A program made the translations under genes and the position numbers. 64,000 nucleotides of DNA from Vibrio algicola (GTDB lineage: Bacteria; Pseudomonadota; Gammaproteobacteria; Enterobacterales; Vibrionaceae): the NCBI RefSeq assembly GCF_009601765.2, contig NZ_CP045699.1, forward strand, positions 558,001 to 622,000, given 5' to 3'. The notes under the pieces were generated by a model. The model saw only the letters and a list, made by a program, of their open reading frames with translations. It was not told where the DNA came from and did not search any database. Each line of letters opens with the position of its first letter. Positions within the stretch are counted from its first letter, which is position 1. This document shows, piece by piece, positions 21,467 to 31,479 of this stretch.

Positions 21467-21604
21467 GTGCGCCAAAGGCCACCTGTGAGGTAAAGGTGAG
21501 ATTGAAATAACTTCGATATTTGATTTAAGTCGTTGAAATTATTTCAATATCACTTTGTTGTGATGACGTATTTTATAAACCAACAGCCAAAGAGACCTAA
21601 GTAC

Positions 21605-24600
21605 ATGAGAATTTTGCGTGGTTCACCCGCTTTATCCGAATTTCGTGTCAACAAGCTTTTAGAGCTTTGTCGTGAGTTAAACCTACCTGTGTCGAGCATT
21701 TATGCTGAATTTGCGCATTTTGCTGACCTGACTTCTGAACTTGATAGCAAAGAAGTTGAAAAGTTAGAAAAGCTGCTTACGTATGGTCCTACCATTGAAG
21801 ATCACGAGCCTCAAGGTCTACTACTATTGACCACTCCTCGCCCTGGCACCATCTCGCCTTGGTCATCAAAAGCCTCTGATATCGCCCATAATTGTGGTTT
21901 AAGCAAAATCAAACGTCTTGAGCGTGGTACGGCTTATTATGTTGAATCCTCAGTCGAATTATCAGAACTGCAATTATTAGAGCTTAAAGCACTATTGCAT
22001 GATCGCATGATGGAAGTGGTGTTTTCTGATTTTGAGCAAGCAGATGCCTTGTTTAACGTCGCGCAACCTGCGCCAGTCTCTGAAGTTGATCTATTAACTG
22101 GTGGACGTGCTGCGCTAGAAGAGGCCAATGTTAGCCTTGGTTTAGCCTTAGCCGATGATGAAATTGGTTACTTAGTCGAAAGCTTTACCCAAAAGTTAGG
22201 CCGTAACCCAACGGATATTGAATTGATGATGTTTGCTCAAGCGAACTCAGAGCATTGTCGTCATAAAATCTTTAATGCTGGCTGGACCATTGATGGCGTT
22301 GAACAAGAAAAGTCTTTGTTCAAAATGATCAAAAACACCATGGAAGTAACACCGGATAACGTATTGTCTGCTTATAAAGACAACGCGGCGGTGATGGTGG
22401 GTTCTAATGTGGGTCGTTTCTTCCCAGATCCAAAAACACGCGAATATGGCTACAGCCAAGAGCTCGCACATATCTTAATGAAAGTTGAAACCCACAACCA
22501 TCCAACTGCGATCTCGCCTTGGCCGGGCGCTTCAACCGGTTCTGGCGGCGAAATTCGTGATGAAGGCGCAACCGGTATCGGTGGCAAACCAAAAGCTGGT
22601 TTAGTCGGTTTCTCGGTATCGAACCTTAAGATTCCAAACTTTGTGCAACCTTGGGAAACCGATTTTGGCAAACCAAGTCGTATCGTCACAGCATTGGATA
22701 TTATGCTTGAAGGCCCACTAGGCGGCGCGGCATTTAACAATGAATTTGGTCGTCCAAACCTACTCGGTTACTTCCGTACTTACGAACAAAAAGTTAACTC
22801 TCATAACGGCGAAGAAATTCGTGGATACCACAAGCCAATCATGTTGGCTGGTGGTTTAGGTAATATTCGTGACGAGCATGTTCAGAAAAAAGAGATCCCA
22901 GTCGGCGCGAGCTTAATTGTGTTGGGTGGCCCTGCGATGAATATTGGTCTGGGCGGCGGAGCGGCGTCTTCAATGGCATCGGGTCAATCGGCAGAAGACT
23001 TAGATTTTGCTTCAGTACAACGTGAAAACCCAGAAATGGAACGTCGTTGCCAAGAAGTGATCGACCGTTGTTGGCAGTTGGGTGACGATAACCCGATCGC
23101 CTTTATTCACGATGTGGGCGCCGGTGGTATCTCTAATGCCTTACCTGAGTTAGTCGATGATGGTGAGCGTGGCGGTATTTTCCAATTGCGTGATGTACCA
23201 AACGATGAGCCAGGAATGAGCCCATTAGAGATTTGGTGTAATGAATCACAAGAACGTTATGTTATGGCCGTCGCGCCAGAAAACATGGCTGCATTTGAAG
23301 CGATTTGTCAGCGTGAACGCGCGCCTTATGCCGTTGTGGGTGTGGCAACACAAGAACGCGAATTGAAGTTAGAGGATTCACATTTCGACAATACGCCGAT
23401 TGATATGCCGATGGATGTTCTTTTAGGTAATACGCCTAAAATGCACCGTGATGCCAAAACATTAAAAGCCAATAACCCAGCGATTGATCGCAGCGAAATT
23501 GAGCTTAATGAAGCGCTGGATCGCGTACTTCGCTTGCCAACAGTGGCGGAAAAAACCTTCCTTATTACTATTGGCGACCGCTCGGTAACCGGATTAGTGG
23601 CTCGTGATCAAATGGTTGGTCCTTGGCAAGTTCCTGTGGCTAACTGCGCAGTAACGGCAGCAAGTTATGATACTTATCATGGCGAAGCAATGTCGCTAGG
23701 TGAGCGCACGCCGGTTGCCTTACTCGACTTTGGCGCCTCTGCGCGTTTAGCGGTGGGTGAATCCATCACTAACATTGCAGCGACTGATATTGGCGATATT
23801 AAACACATTAAATTATCGGCAAACTGGATGTCTCCTGCAGGCCACCCAGGCGAAGATGCCGGTCTTTATGAAGCGGTAAAAGCGGTTGGTGAAGAACTTT
23901 GTCCTGCGCTTGGTCTTACCATTCCGGTCGGCAAAGACTCAATGTCGATGAAAACCAAATGGCAACAAGATGGTGAAGAGCGCGAAGTAACCTCTCCGTT
24001 ATCTTTGGTGATCACCGCCTTTGCGCGTGTTGAAGATGTGCGTAAAACCATTACTCCTGAATTAAAAACCAATCAAGGCGAGACCAGTCTTATTTTGGTG
24101 GATTTAGGCAATGGTAAAAACCGTATGGGCGCGACCGCATTGGCTCAAGTTTATAACCAATTAGGCGATAAACCGGCGGATGTTGATAACGCGGCGCAAT
24201 TAAAAGGCTTCTACACTGGCATTCAAGCTTTAGTCGCTGAGAGCAAGTTATTGGCTTATCACGACAAAGGTGATGGTGGTCTATTAATTACCTTGGCTGA
24301 AATGGCGTTTGCCGGTCACTGTGGTATTAAAGCGGATATTGCTGCGTTAGGTAATGATGAATTAGCAGCATTATTTAATGAAGAGTTAGGCGCGGTCATT
24401 CAAGTGCGTAATGATGATCTTGAATCGGTTCAAGCAACACTTGCAGCTAATGGTTTAGGTGAGTGTTCGCATGTGATTGGCTCGGTAGAAGCATCGGATT
24501 CACTGCTGATCACTTCAGGTAACACTGTGGTTCTTGAGCGTAATCGTACCGAACTACGTATGATTTGGGCTGAAACCACAAACAAGATGCAAGCCATGCG

Positions 24601-25516
24601 AGATAACTCAGCGTGTGCGGCGCAAGAGCATACTGCTAAAGCAGACAACAGCGACCCAGGCCTAAATGTTAAACTGAGCTTTGATATCAATGAAGATGTT
24701 GCCGCGCCTTATATTGCGGCTTCGATGATAAACACTGGCGCGAAACCTAAGATGGCGATTTTGCGCGAGCAAGGGGTTAACTCACACGTTGAAATGGCTG
24801 CCGCCTTTGACCGTGCGGGCTTTGCTACCACTGATATTCACATGAGCGACATTCTAACCGGACAAGCAGCACTAGAAGAGTACCAAGGCCTAGTGGCATG
24901 TGGTGGTTTCTCTTACGGTGACGTACTCGGTGCCGGTGAAGGTTGGGCGAAATCGGTATTGTTTAACGATAATGCGCGTGACCAATTTGCTGGTTTCTTT
25001 GAGCGTCAAGATACCTTCTCGCTTGGCGTGTGTAATGGTTGTCAGATGCTATCTAACTTGCGCGACCTTATTCCTGGTGCTGATTTATGGCCACGTTTTG
25101 TACGCAATGAATCAGAGCGTTTTGAAGCGCGTTTCAGTTTGGTTGAAGTGCAAAAGTCGGATTCAGTTTTCTTTAGTGAAATGGCTGGATCTCGCATGCC
25201 AATCGCCGTTTCTCACGGTGAAGGTCGTGTGGAAGTGCGTGGTAATGAGCATCTACAAGCGATTGAAAATTCTGGCACGGTGGCGCTACGCTATGTGGAT
25301 AATATGGGTAATCCAACTCAGCAGTATCCAAATAACCCGAACGGTTCACCCAACGCTATCACAGGTTTAACCACCGACGATGGCCGCGTGACCATCATGA
25401 TGCCGCACCCAGAGCGTGTATTTAGAACTGTAGCGAACTCATGGCACCCAGAGGACTGGAGTGAAGACAGCCCATGGATGCGTATGTTCCGTAACGCGCG
25501 CAAGCATATCGGTTGA
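21605..25516 (+). CDS. purL: Phosphoribosylformylglycinamidine synthase
   Basis: PurL converts FGAR to FGAM with ATP and glutamine in de novo purine synthesis. The 1303-residue large-type enzyme contains the N-terminal domain ([19 protein letters not shown]), the two AIRS-like ATP-binding halves ([30 protein letters not shown]) and a C-terminal amidotransferase with Cys in [13 protein letters not shown] and a [10 protein letters not shown] end. The frame is open to an earlier Met at 21533, but ATG 21605 gives the conserved family start, so the 24 upstream codons are left out. The gene is monocistronic, with a PurR operator upstream and a terminator downstream. Confidence 0.98.
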   Translation: MRILRGSPALSEFRVNKLLELCRELNLPVSSIYAEFAHFADLTSELDSKEVEKLEKLLTYGPTIEDHEPQGLLLLTTPRPGTISPWSSKASDIAHNCGLSKIKRLERGTAYYVESSVELSELQLLELKALLHDRMMEVVFSDFEQADALFNVAQPAPVSEVDLLTGGRAALEEANVSLGLALADDEIGYLVESFTQKLGRNPTDIELMMFAQANSEHCRHKIFNAGWTIDGVEQEKSLFKMIKNTMEVTPDNVLSAYKDNAAVMVGSNVGRFFPDPKTREYGYSQELAHILMKVETHNHPTAISPWPGASTGSGGEIRDEGATGIGGKPKAGLVGFSVSNLKIPNFVQPWETDFGKPSRIVTALDIMLEGPLGGAAFNNEFGRPNLLGYFRTYEQKVNSHNGEEIRGYHKPIMLAGGLGNIRDEHVQKKEIPVGASLIVLGGPAMNIGLGGGAASSMASGQSAEDLDFASVQRENPEMERRCQEVIDRCWQLGDDNPIAFIHDVGAGGISNALPELVDDGERGGIFQLRDVPNDEPGMSPLEIWCNESQERYVMAVAPENMAAFEAICQRERAPYAVVGVATQERELKLEDSHFDNTPIDMPMDVLLGNTPKMHRDAKTLKANNPAIDRSEIELNEALDRVLRLPTVAEKTFLITIGDRSVTGLVARDQMVGPWQVPVANCAVTAASYDTYHGEAMSLGERTPVALLDFGASARLAVGESITNIAATDIGDIKHIKLSANWMSPAGHPGEDAGLYEAVKAVGEELCPALGLTIPVGKDSMSMKTKWQQDGEEREVTSPLSLVITAFARVEDVRKTITPELKTNQGETSLILVDLGNGKNRMGATALAQVYNQLGDKPADVDNAAQLKGFYTGIQALVAESKLLAYHDKGDGGLLITLAEMAFAGHCGIKADIAALGNDELAALFNEELGAVIQVRNDDLESVQATLAANGLGECSHVIGSVEASDSLLITSGNTVVLERNRTELRMIWAETTNKMQAMRDNSACAAQEHTAKADNSDPGLNVKLSFDINEDVAAPYIAASMINTGAKPKMAILREQGVNSHVEMAAAFDRAGFATTDIHMSDILTGQAALEEYQGLVACGGFSYGDVLGAGEGWAKSVLFNDNARDQFAGFFERQDTFSLGVCNGCQMLSNLRDLIPGADLWPRFVRNESERFEARFSLVEVQKSDSVFFSEMAGSRMPIAVSHGEGRVEVRGNEHLQAIENSGTVALRYVDNMGNPTQQYPNNPNGSPNAITGLTTDDGRVTIMMPHPERVFRTVANSWHPEDWSEDSPWMRMFRNARKHIG

Positions 25517-25544
25517 TAGAAAGGCCTAACTTGTTAACTTAATA

Positions 25545-25572
25545 AAAACGATCACTTCGGTGGTCGTTTTTT
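25545..25572 (+). terminator. Rho-independent terminator after purL
   Basis: An 11-bp stem (AAAACGATCAC with GTGGTCGTTTT, one G-U pair) with a TTCG loop runs into a T tract. Confidence 0.9.
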
Positions 25573-25695
25573 GTTGGCGTTATTTCAATTAAATATGCAT
25601 CTTTTTTGATCAAACTGTGTTTTAATGCGCGCCTAATTTAGCTTTGCGCCTAAGCGAAATGTTTCACCATGGGGCAGGGTAGGTAAAAGAGTATT

Positions 25696-25926
25696 ATGAG
25701 CAATAAATATAGTTTTCAATTGGTTGAGAAGCGTAACGGTTGGTCTGCAGAAATCGTTCGTCAAATAACTTCACGCCGTACTATCATTTCTAAGCGTCAA
25801 CTAGGTTTTGAAACCGAAGCTGAAGCGACGCAGTGGGCTGAAAAAGAATTGGTTGAATTCCAAAAAATCCAGACTGAACGCAATAAGCGTAAATCAGCTG
25901 GCAAGCGTAAGAACGACGACGAGTAA
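25696..25926 (+). CDS. DUF3622 small basic protein
   Basis: A 76-residue, highly charged protein of the DUF3622 type, common in Vibrio and of unknown function. It starts MSNKYSFQLVEKRNGWSAEI, has a conserved aromatic and basic N-terminal half (ITSRRTIISKRQLGFETEAE) and ends in a lysine/arginine-rich helix. The layout suggests a small soluble nucleic-acid or protein-binding factor, but nothing shows this directly. It lies alone between two terminators. Confidence 0.8.
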   Translation: MSNKYSFQLVEKRNGWSAEIVRQITSRRTIISKRQLGFETEAEATQWAEKELVEFQKIQTERNKRKSAGKRKNDDE

Positions 25927-25950
25927 GTCGAAGTTGCAACAAATATAAAA

Positions 25951-25983
25951 AAAAACGGTCGCCTTATGGTGACCGTTTTTTTA
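25951..25983. terminator. Terminator between DUF3622 and the RecQ-like gene
   Basis: A 13-bp stem (AAAAACGGTCGCC with GGTGACCGTTTTT) and a TTAT loop have an A run on one side and a T run on the other, so it can work in both directions for the convergent genes. Confidence 0.9.
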
Positions 25984-25984
25984 T

Positions 25985-26045
25985 GGATCCAATTTAGTGC
26001 TAACACCAAAGCAGCGTCTTTTCTTAGTATCTAAATTGATCCAAT
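25985..26045. repeat. Diverged copy of repeat family C
   Basis: GCAGCGTCTTTTC followed by TAAATTGATCCAATAATCAATG resembles the right half of the MITE-like element at 62464-62614. An internal inverted repeat (GGATCCAATTTAG / CTAAATTGATCC) is present. Confidence 0.45.
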
Positions 26046-26062
26046 AATCAATGTCATGGTTA

Positions 26063-28039
26063 TCAACCTAACTGTTCTACCCACTGTTGTACTTGAGCAA
26101 ATGGATACTGCTCTAACTTGCCGACCCCTTCCATTTTACTGGCTTTAAGCTTATTACTCAGTGGGGTGGAAATGCCACATAAGAATCTTGTGATCGCCTC
26201 AGAAGTTAATTGCATTTCTTGTTGGTGTGGGCTGCCTTCAAAAGCGGCTTTAAATGGCGCTACCCACTGATCGATGTTTGCTAATGGCACATCATCTAAA
26301 TAAGGTTTTGGTAGCACCGCGACTTTACCGCGACACACGCTACAATGGCCGCAAGCATTTGGTACATCATGATCTAAAAAGTACCCTGCAAGCTTTGAGC
26401 TCAGGCAGGACGGGCTTTCAAATAAATTTATCAAGGTTTGAATTCGGTTTAGATCACCATGTTCCTTTTGCTTGAAAAGTGCACTAAGCTCATTGGCTAC
26501 CTCGGTATTATCACGTTGAGTTTCGGGATGATCCGCCCCTAACACTTGATACACATCGGTGATTTGTTTGCTTTCTAATTCAATCAAACCTTGCTCATGA
26601 AAATAATCTAACGCCGCCACTACACGGCTACGTTCGGCTTGATAACCCATCCATAAAGCATCGAAATCGACACTGCGCCAAGTCTTAGCAATTTTTGAGC
26701 AGCTGAAAATGGCTTGAATAAATTGATGCCTTTCAGCGTGAGCGCCATGTTGCGGAAAGCGAGCTAAAATATCCGCTTCGCTAACAATATGTTTAAAACG
26801 ATAATCGGCATAATAGCTGTACTTTGCTTGAATAATGCCTTGCAGTTCGAGATACACTAAGAGCGTTTTGAGCGGCAACTGACGAATATTTGAATCACGA
26901 GATAAGCGCGTTAGCATGACCTCCCATAACCCCGATTGGCTTTGGTCATCATAAATCGACTGCAATACGTGTTTAAACGAACAAGTATCGGGCGTATCAC
27001 CATAAACAAAGTTTTCGAGCACATTAATGCCAGAAGTATTGGCCAGTACTGTGCAATAGGATTTTTCGCCATCACGACCCGCGCGGCCAATTTCTTGTGA
27101 GTAGTTTTCTATCGATTTAGGCAGGTCAAAATGCACTACGCGGCGAATATCGGATTTATCTATCCCCATACCAAATGCAATCGTAGCGACAATGCATGGC
27201 ACTTCTCCGCTCATAAATTGCTGCTGAATATGTTGACGAAGATCGGAATCTAACCCTGCGTGATAGGCGAGGGCATTCATCCCATGGCGTTGTAGGTATT
27301 GCGCTACTTGGGCTGCGGTGTGTTGTAAGGTGACATACACTATGGTAGGAAGATCGGGAGTCGAACACAGTAAATCAACCAAGGCTTGGGGTTTATCTTC
27401 TTCTTCACAAGGCAAAACGTTGAGATCAAGGTTGGGGCGATAAAAGCCAGTAATGGTAATGTTATCTTTAGCAATATTGAATTTATTACTCATATCCTCA
27501 ATAACCGCAGGTGTCGCAGTGGCGGTTAATAATAACACTTGAGGGATCTGCAAACTTTGGCAGTAAAAAGGCAGCTTTAAATAATCAGGGCGGAAATTAT
27601 GTCCCCACTCAGAAATACAGTGCGCTTCATCCACCACTAGCATCGAGATCGGCACTTGTGAAATAAACTGACGAAAGCGTTCGTTTTTCAATCGCTCAAC
27701 CGAAATCATCAACACCTTGATTTCGCCGCTACGAACTTGCTGCATAATGCGATTACTGGTTTCACGGTCTTGAGTTGAATCGAGTGAGGCGGCAGCAATG
27801 CCTTTGGAATGAAGGAACTCAAGCTGATCTTTCATTAATGCTAGTAAAGGGGATATCACTAAGGTCAGATTAGGCAATAACACCGCCGGTAATTGATAAC
27901 ACAAAGACTTGCCGGAGCCGGTAGGGAAAATAGCGGCGGCAGAATGTCCGGCTAAAATGGCCTCGATAACTTGTGATTGCCCACCTCGTAATTCATTAAA
28001 ACCAAAGTATTGTGTTAATGCTTGCTGGATTTGGCTCAT
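26063..28039 (-). CDS. RecQ-family ATP-dependent DNA helicase with displaced zinc motif
   Basis: A 3'-5' superfamily 2 DNA helicase of the RecQ type. The 658-residue protein starts MSQIQQALTQYFGF; the frame continues 15 codons upstream, but this start follows a CGGAAATT site and fits the family. Visible are motif 0 (GFNELRGGQ), motif I (FPTGSGKS), motif II (VDEAHCISEWGHNFRPDYL) and motif VI (SQEIGRAGRDG). The four zinc cysteines with RecQ spacing (C-x17-C-x2-C-x2-C) lie at about 545-569, not near 380-403 as in E. coli RecQ, and a winged-helix-like region sits before them. No clear HRDC domain follows. It is probably a paralogue, not the main RecQ. It is divergent from the Gre-like gene. Confidence 0.9.
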   Translation of the reverse strand: MSQIQQALTQYFGFNELRGGQSQVIEAILAGHSAAAIFPTGSGKSLCYQLPAVLLPNLTLVISPLLALMKDQLEFLHSKGIAAASLDSTQDRETSNRIMQQVRSGEIKVLMISVERLKNERFRQFISQVPISMLVVDEAHCISEWGHNFRPDYLKLPFYCQSLQIPQVLLLTATATPAVIEDMSNKFNIAKDNITITGFYRPNLDLNVLPCEEEDKPQALVDLLCSTPDLPTIVYVTLQHTAAQVAQYLQRHGMNALAYHAGLDSDLRQHIQQQFMSGEVPCIVATIAFGMGIDKSDIRRVVHFDLPKSIENYSQEIGRAGRDGEKSYCTVLANTSGINVLENFVYGDTPDTCSFKHVLQSIYDDQSQSGLWEVMLTRLSRDSNIRQLPLKTLLVYLELQGIIQAKYSYYADYRFKHIVSEADILARFPQHGAHAERHQFIQAIFSCSKIAKTWRSVDFDALWMGYQAERSRVVAALDYFHEQGLIELESKQITDVYQVLGADHPETQRDNTEVANELSALFKQKEHGDLNRIQTLINLFESPSCLSSKLAGYFLDHDVPNACGHCSVCRGKVAVLPKPYLDDVPLANIDQWVAPFKAAFEGSPHQQEMQLTSEAITRFLCGISTPLSNKLKASKMEGVGKLEQYPFAQVQQWVEQLG

Positions 28040-28226
28040 TATCAATTTCCGTTTGTCGATTAAGATAGAGTGGTATAATGCCAACCGTAGTCACGATCGA
28101 TCATCTCATTACTTTGCTTGTTATAATACGTTATTTCCTCGCGTCTCACAGAGGCAAGTTTGAGAAAATTATTCACTTATTACCCATTCATTTATGACAC
28201 ATCCACTCATTAAAATAGGTTAGACA

Positions 28227-28730
28227 TTGATAGACAAGAAAAGCGTCGATAAATCCATGTTGCATCGGGTCATCATTCAAAAACTAGAAGCGGTGTACGC
28301 CAGTTCTTTAGCCGCGACAAAAACTGCGATTGATACCGCGACCGACAAAGAGAATGTGCCGCAGCATAAATACGATACCTTAAGTTTAGAGGCATCGTAT
28401 TTAGCGCATGGGCAAGGTCAGCGCTTGCAGCAATGTTTGCGTGAACTTCACAGCTTTAAAGCACTCCCCGTCAAAGATTGGTCGGTTGAAGATGCGGTGT
28501 CTATTGGCGCTTTAATTGAGCTGTTTGATGACAATGATAATAGCAATAAATGGTTTTTCTTAAGCCCTGTAGCGGGTGGTCTGAATGTGTCGTTTTCAGA
28601 CCATAGCATTTCATTAGTGACGCCAGAGTCGCCATTAGGTAAAGCATTAAATAAAAAAATGCGAGATGATGAAGTGGTGGTAGACATTGCCGGCCGAATT
28701 AAATGTTACGAAGTAATGTCTATTTATTGA
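28227..28730 (+). CDS. GreA/GreB-like protein
   Basis: A 167-residue protein with the C-terminal FKBP-like fold signature of Gre factors: ISLVTPESPLGKALNKKM, then DDEVVVDIAGRIKCYEV. The N-terminal half is helical (MLHRVIIQKLEAVYASSLAA) and may form the Gre coiled coil, though it is shorter and lacks an obvious acidic tip. Gre proteins enter the RNA polymerase secondary channel, so a role in transcription is an inference. The frame starts at TTG 28227 after TAGGTTAGAC; an ATG at 28257 is the alternative but has no ribosome site. Confidence 0.7.
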   Translation: MIDKKSVDKSMLHRVIIQKLEAVYASSLAATKTAIDTATDKENVPQHKYDTLSLEASYLAHGQGQRLQQCLRELHSFKALPVKDWSVEDAVSIGALIELFDDNDNSNKWFFLSPVAGGLNVSFSDHSISLVTPESPLGKALNKKMRDDEVVVDIAGRIKCYEVMSIY

Positions 28731-28865
28731 TTCGATAAATGTTAAGGTTGAGGTTATTGGTAATTTGACCTTTCACTGACTCCTGAATTCTGGCTTAAGT
28801 GGATTAAATCTTGCTAGTATTTTATTCCAATGTTTTTTTACTCATCTCTAATGAGGCTTTATTTT

Positions 28866-29618
28866 ATGAAACGGACTTTACTCTCGGTAGCGTTAACCCT
28901 TACTTCTGTCTCCGCGATGGCGCAAGTGCCACGTTGTGATATCAATATCGACAATGAATTACACCTCAAAAACGAACAAGTTTCGGTTTATCAGCAAGGT
29001 AAGCCAAAGGTTGTGATTGACCAAAATAATGATTTATTCATTAATGGCAAAAAAATCACCCTTAACCAAACCCAAGAAAATGCGGTCAAGGCCTATCGTG
29101 AGAAAGTGAGTGAGTATATCCCGAAAGCTAAAAAAATTGGTGATGATGGCATGACACTTGCCAATCAAGTGATTGATGATATTAGCGCTAGCTTTAATAA
29201 CAGCAAAGCATTTGATAACGTTAAAACCGCCGTTGATGGCTATTATGCGGATATCGAATCTCGTTATTACATTAATGGCGAGTGGGTGATCAAAAAAGAT
29301 GCGGTTAAGGATGCGCTATCCAATTGGAAGCAAGAGTCGGCCGCTGCAATGCAAAAGTTCAATGGTGAGTTTTTCTCTAGTGCCTTTGCGGTGTTATCGG
29401 AAAAAATGAAAACCGATGGCAGTGTGAATTTGACCGAATTGCAAACCCAAATGACAGATATGAAAAAGCAGATCGAAACCCGTCTTCAATCTCAATCCCA
29501 ACAGTTGCAAAAAGAAGCCAATGCTTATTGTGGTAATTTACATGATCTCGTAAGCGAAGAGAAAACCTTACATCAACAAGTGCCTCAGCTTAAAAATTAC
29601 TCGGTGTTTGTTGAGTAA
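28866..29618 (+). CDS. DUF2884 (YggN-like) periplasmic protein
   Basis: A 250-residue exported protein resembling E. coli YggN (DUF2884), of unknown function. The signal peptide is MKRTLLSVALTLTSVSAMA with cleavage before QVPRCDINID. The mature part begins with a strand-rich segment (QVSVYQQGKPKVVID, NDLFINGKKITL) and becomes strongly helical, with a glutamine-rich C-terminal coiled-coil-like region (QIETRLQSQSQQLQKEA). Two cysteines (CDINID and AYCGNL) could form a disulfide. The frame is open 12 codons further upstream, but only this ATG gives a signal peptide. Confidence 0.8.
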   Translation: MKRTLLSVALTLTSVSAMAQVPRCDINIDNELHLKNEQVSVYQQGKPKVVIDQNNDLFINGKKITLNQTQENAVKAYREKVSEYIPKAKKIGDDGMTLANQVIDDISASFNNSKAFDNVKTAVDGYYADIESRYYINGEWVIKKDAVKDALSNWKQESAAAMQKFNGEFFSSAFAVLSEKMKTDGSVNLTELQTQMTDMKKQIETRLQSQSQQLQKEANAYCGNLHDLVSEEKTLHQQVPQLKNYSVFVE

Positions 29619-29641
29619 CCAATAGTTCTAATCTGAAGAAT

Positions 29642-29699
29642 AAAAATGCCAGCTATGACGATCGTGAAATCGATAATCATAAGCTGGCATTTTAGTTTC
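29642..29699 (+). terminator. Terminator after the DUF2884 gene
   Basis: A 12-bp stem (AAAATGCCAGCT 29643-29654 with AGCTGGCATTTT 29682-29693) has a 27-nt loop and a short T-rich end. The remaining 29700-29986 holds only a small GGAGAG/CTCTCC hairpin near 29800 that I cannot interpret. Confidence 0.7.
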
Positions 29700-29986
29700 T
29701 AACTCAGAATCAAAAGCACTGAGTGAGAAGTGGATAAGATCAATTACTGATCTTTATTCATCTGAGTTAATTTATCTCCAATCGGTTCAGAGAATTATAG
29801 GCGGAGAGTTCACCTCTCCAAGCAATTGGACGTTGTTTTTATTTTAAGTTAAAGTATGATTTAACTCACAAAGCTTGAGTTATCTCCGATTTATATTGAT
29901 AACAATGGTATTGGTTGGGTGAACAAATTGGCGTTTAGTGCCAATATTGATGGATAAGTATATCAATCAATATCCTAATTACTCTA

Positions 29987-31000
29987 ATGAGAATATTTAT
30001 GAATGCAATTATCCCATTGATGGTCATTATAACCAGTTTACTCTCTGCCAATGTGGCGGCCGAGGAAGTGAAACCTAATAAGTGGCAACCCGGCTTTTCT
30101 GGCACCATTATGGGGATGTTTGGTGGAGTACAAACTCAAGATCAAGCGGATTCTGGCGATAAAAAAATCAACTCTTTGGATGATAAAGCCGAAAAAAAGA
30201 ATAAAGCCTTCTTCTTACCGATCAGTACCGGCATTTTGCAATACACTTTAGACAGTGGCGAGCAACAGTTCTACATCGGTACCGACCAATCGGATTTGGC
30301 CATCGGTCGAGTGCATTTTGAGCTGGGGTATAAACAATATGTTAAACAGGCAGGCACCTTTAGTTTAGGTATCGTTCCAGGGTTATTGAAAAGTGATACT
30401 TGGGAAGACCCTTATTTAGTCGGTGAAAATCGGGATAAAACCAAAGCGGTTGTTCGTGGCTTACGTTTTAAATACGAAAATATCATGGCGTCACAATTTT
30501 CGATTGAATTGGCTGCGGGCAAACAAGTGATTAAAGATGAACAAAGTGCTTCAGGAGCTAATTACACCGATCAAGAAAGAGCGTTATTGCAACGTGAAGG
30601 TAATGTGTATTTTGCTCAGTTATCTCATGTGAATCCTATCACCCAAAGTTTTTATCTACGGAGCGCTTTATCTTATAAGCGTTTAGATGCCGATGGCGCG
30701 GCAATGGCATCAAATAGCTATGGTGGTGACTTATCCTTTATTAAGGTGCTGCACAGTTCCAATTTAGTCCTAAATATTCGGTATCACCATATTGATTTTG
30801 ATGAAAGCAACCCTGTATTTGAGAACACTCAATCTGATAACAAATATGGCGTGATCGCGACTTACGTTTATAAAAACCTATTTGGTTGGAAAGGCGTTGG
30901 GGTCGGTGCTGCGGTGGGCTACATCGTTGGAGATTCAAATATCGACTTTTATGATAGTTCTAATGCGCTTGTGAGCACTGGCGTGAGTTATTCATTTTAA
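29987..31000 (+). CDS. DUF2860-type outer-membrane beta-barrel protein
   Basis: A 337-residue predicted outer-membrane protein. A signal peptide (MNAIIPLMVIITSLLSANVAA) ends before EEVKPNKW. The mature protein has alternating hydrophobic strands (FYIGTDQSDLAIGRVHFELG; FYLRSALSYKRLD; LVLNIRYHHIDFD) and ends in the outer-membrane signature YSF. The opening WQPGFSGTIMGMFGGVQ, followed by a charged low-complexity linker, fits the DUF2860 family seen in Vibrio. Function is unknown; a porin-like role is an inference. A peptidase remnant begins 9 nt after the stop. Confidence 0.75.
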   Translation: MRIFMNAIIPLMVIITSLLSANVAAEEVKPNKWQPGFSGTIMGMFGGVQTQDQADSGDKKINSLDDKAEKKNKAFFLPISTGILQYTLDSGEQQFYIGTDQSDLAIGRVHFELGYKQYVKQAGTFSLGIVPGLLKSDTWEDPYLVGENRDKTKAVVRGLRFKYENIMASQFSIELAAGKQVIKDEQSASGANYTDQERALLQREGNVYFAQLSHVNPITQSFYLRSALSYKRLDADGAAMASNSYGGDLSFIKVLHSSNLVLNIRYHHIDFDESNPVFENTQSDNKYGVIATYVYKNLFGWKGVGVGAAVGYIVGDSNIDFYDSSNALVSTGVSYSF

Positions 31001-31008
31001 TTTTTTAA

Positions 31009-31287
31009 GGCTTTAAAGCTTTTGAAAAAGAAGTACAAGGCAGAGATAAAGAAAAACAGCAAGCCTACCAAACGTTTTTCATTGAATTGGCAAAAACTTG
31101 GCGTTCAAAATATCGTGAAGATATCTTAGTGCGGATCATCAGTTCTGATCCTCATCCACCAGGCATCTATCGAGTCAATAGCACACTAATGAATATGTCA
31201 GCGTTTCAAAAGGCGTATCAAACTAAACCGGGTGATGGCATGTATCGAGCGCCAAAAGATCGGGTAGAATTATGGCCGGATTTATAA
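31009..31287 (+). pseudogene. C-terminal remnant of an M13 (PepO/neprilysin-like) metallopeptidase
   Basis: The frame is open from 31009 to the TAA at 31285-31287. It encodes FFIELAKTWRSKYRED, then DPHPPGIYRVNSTLMNMSAF and PGDGMYRAPKDRVELWPDL. This is the characteristic end of M13 zinc peptidases (the HSPxxYRVNG, MxAF and PGDxMY pattern). All catalytic motifs (HExxH and ExxxD) would lie upstream and are missing, so the gene is a 5'-truncated remnant of about 93 codons. The stop TAA at 31006-31008 closes the frame directly upstream. An in-frame TTG at 31087 is not a credible start. Confidence 0.8.
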
Positions 31288-31479
31288 CCAAAAAATAGAT
31301 AAACCGAGGTGGTTGAAGGGGGGATTGGCGTTGCGCTTAATAAACGGCAACGTCAATTGATTGAAATAGTGCTTAGGTATAGCAGAGTTTGACACTGCTC
31401 AAACGTTAACAAAAGGTTTCAGGTGTTAATTAAATAGTGTGTTCTAATATAAACTTCATGTGTTCAGGGAGGTTATTGC

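Noticed and set aside
21533..21604. N-terminal extension of PurL
   Set aside because: The 24 extra codons are not part of the family start, which begins exactly at ATG 21605.
29700..29986. Possible small RNA in the gap before the DUF2860 gene
   Set aside because: A small hairpin is visible, but no promoter and terminator pair could be supported.
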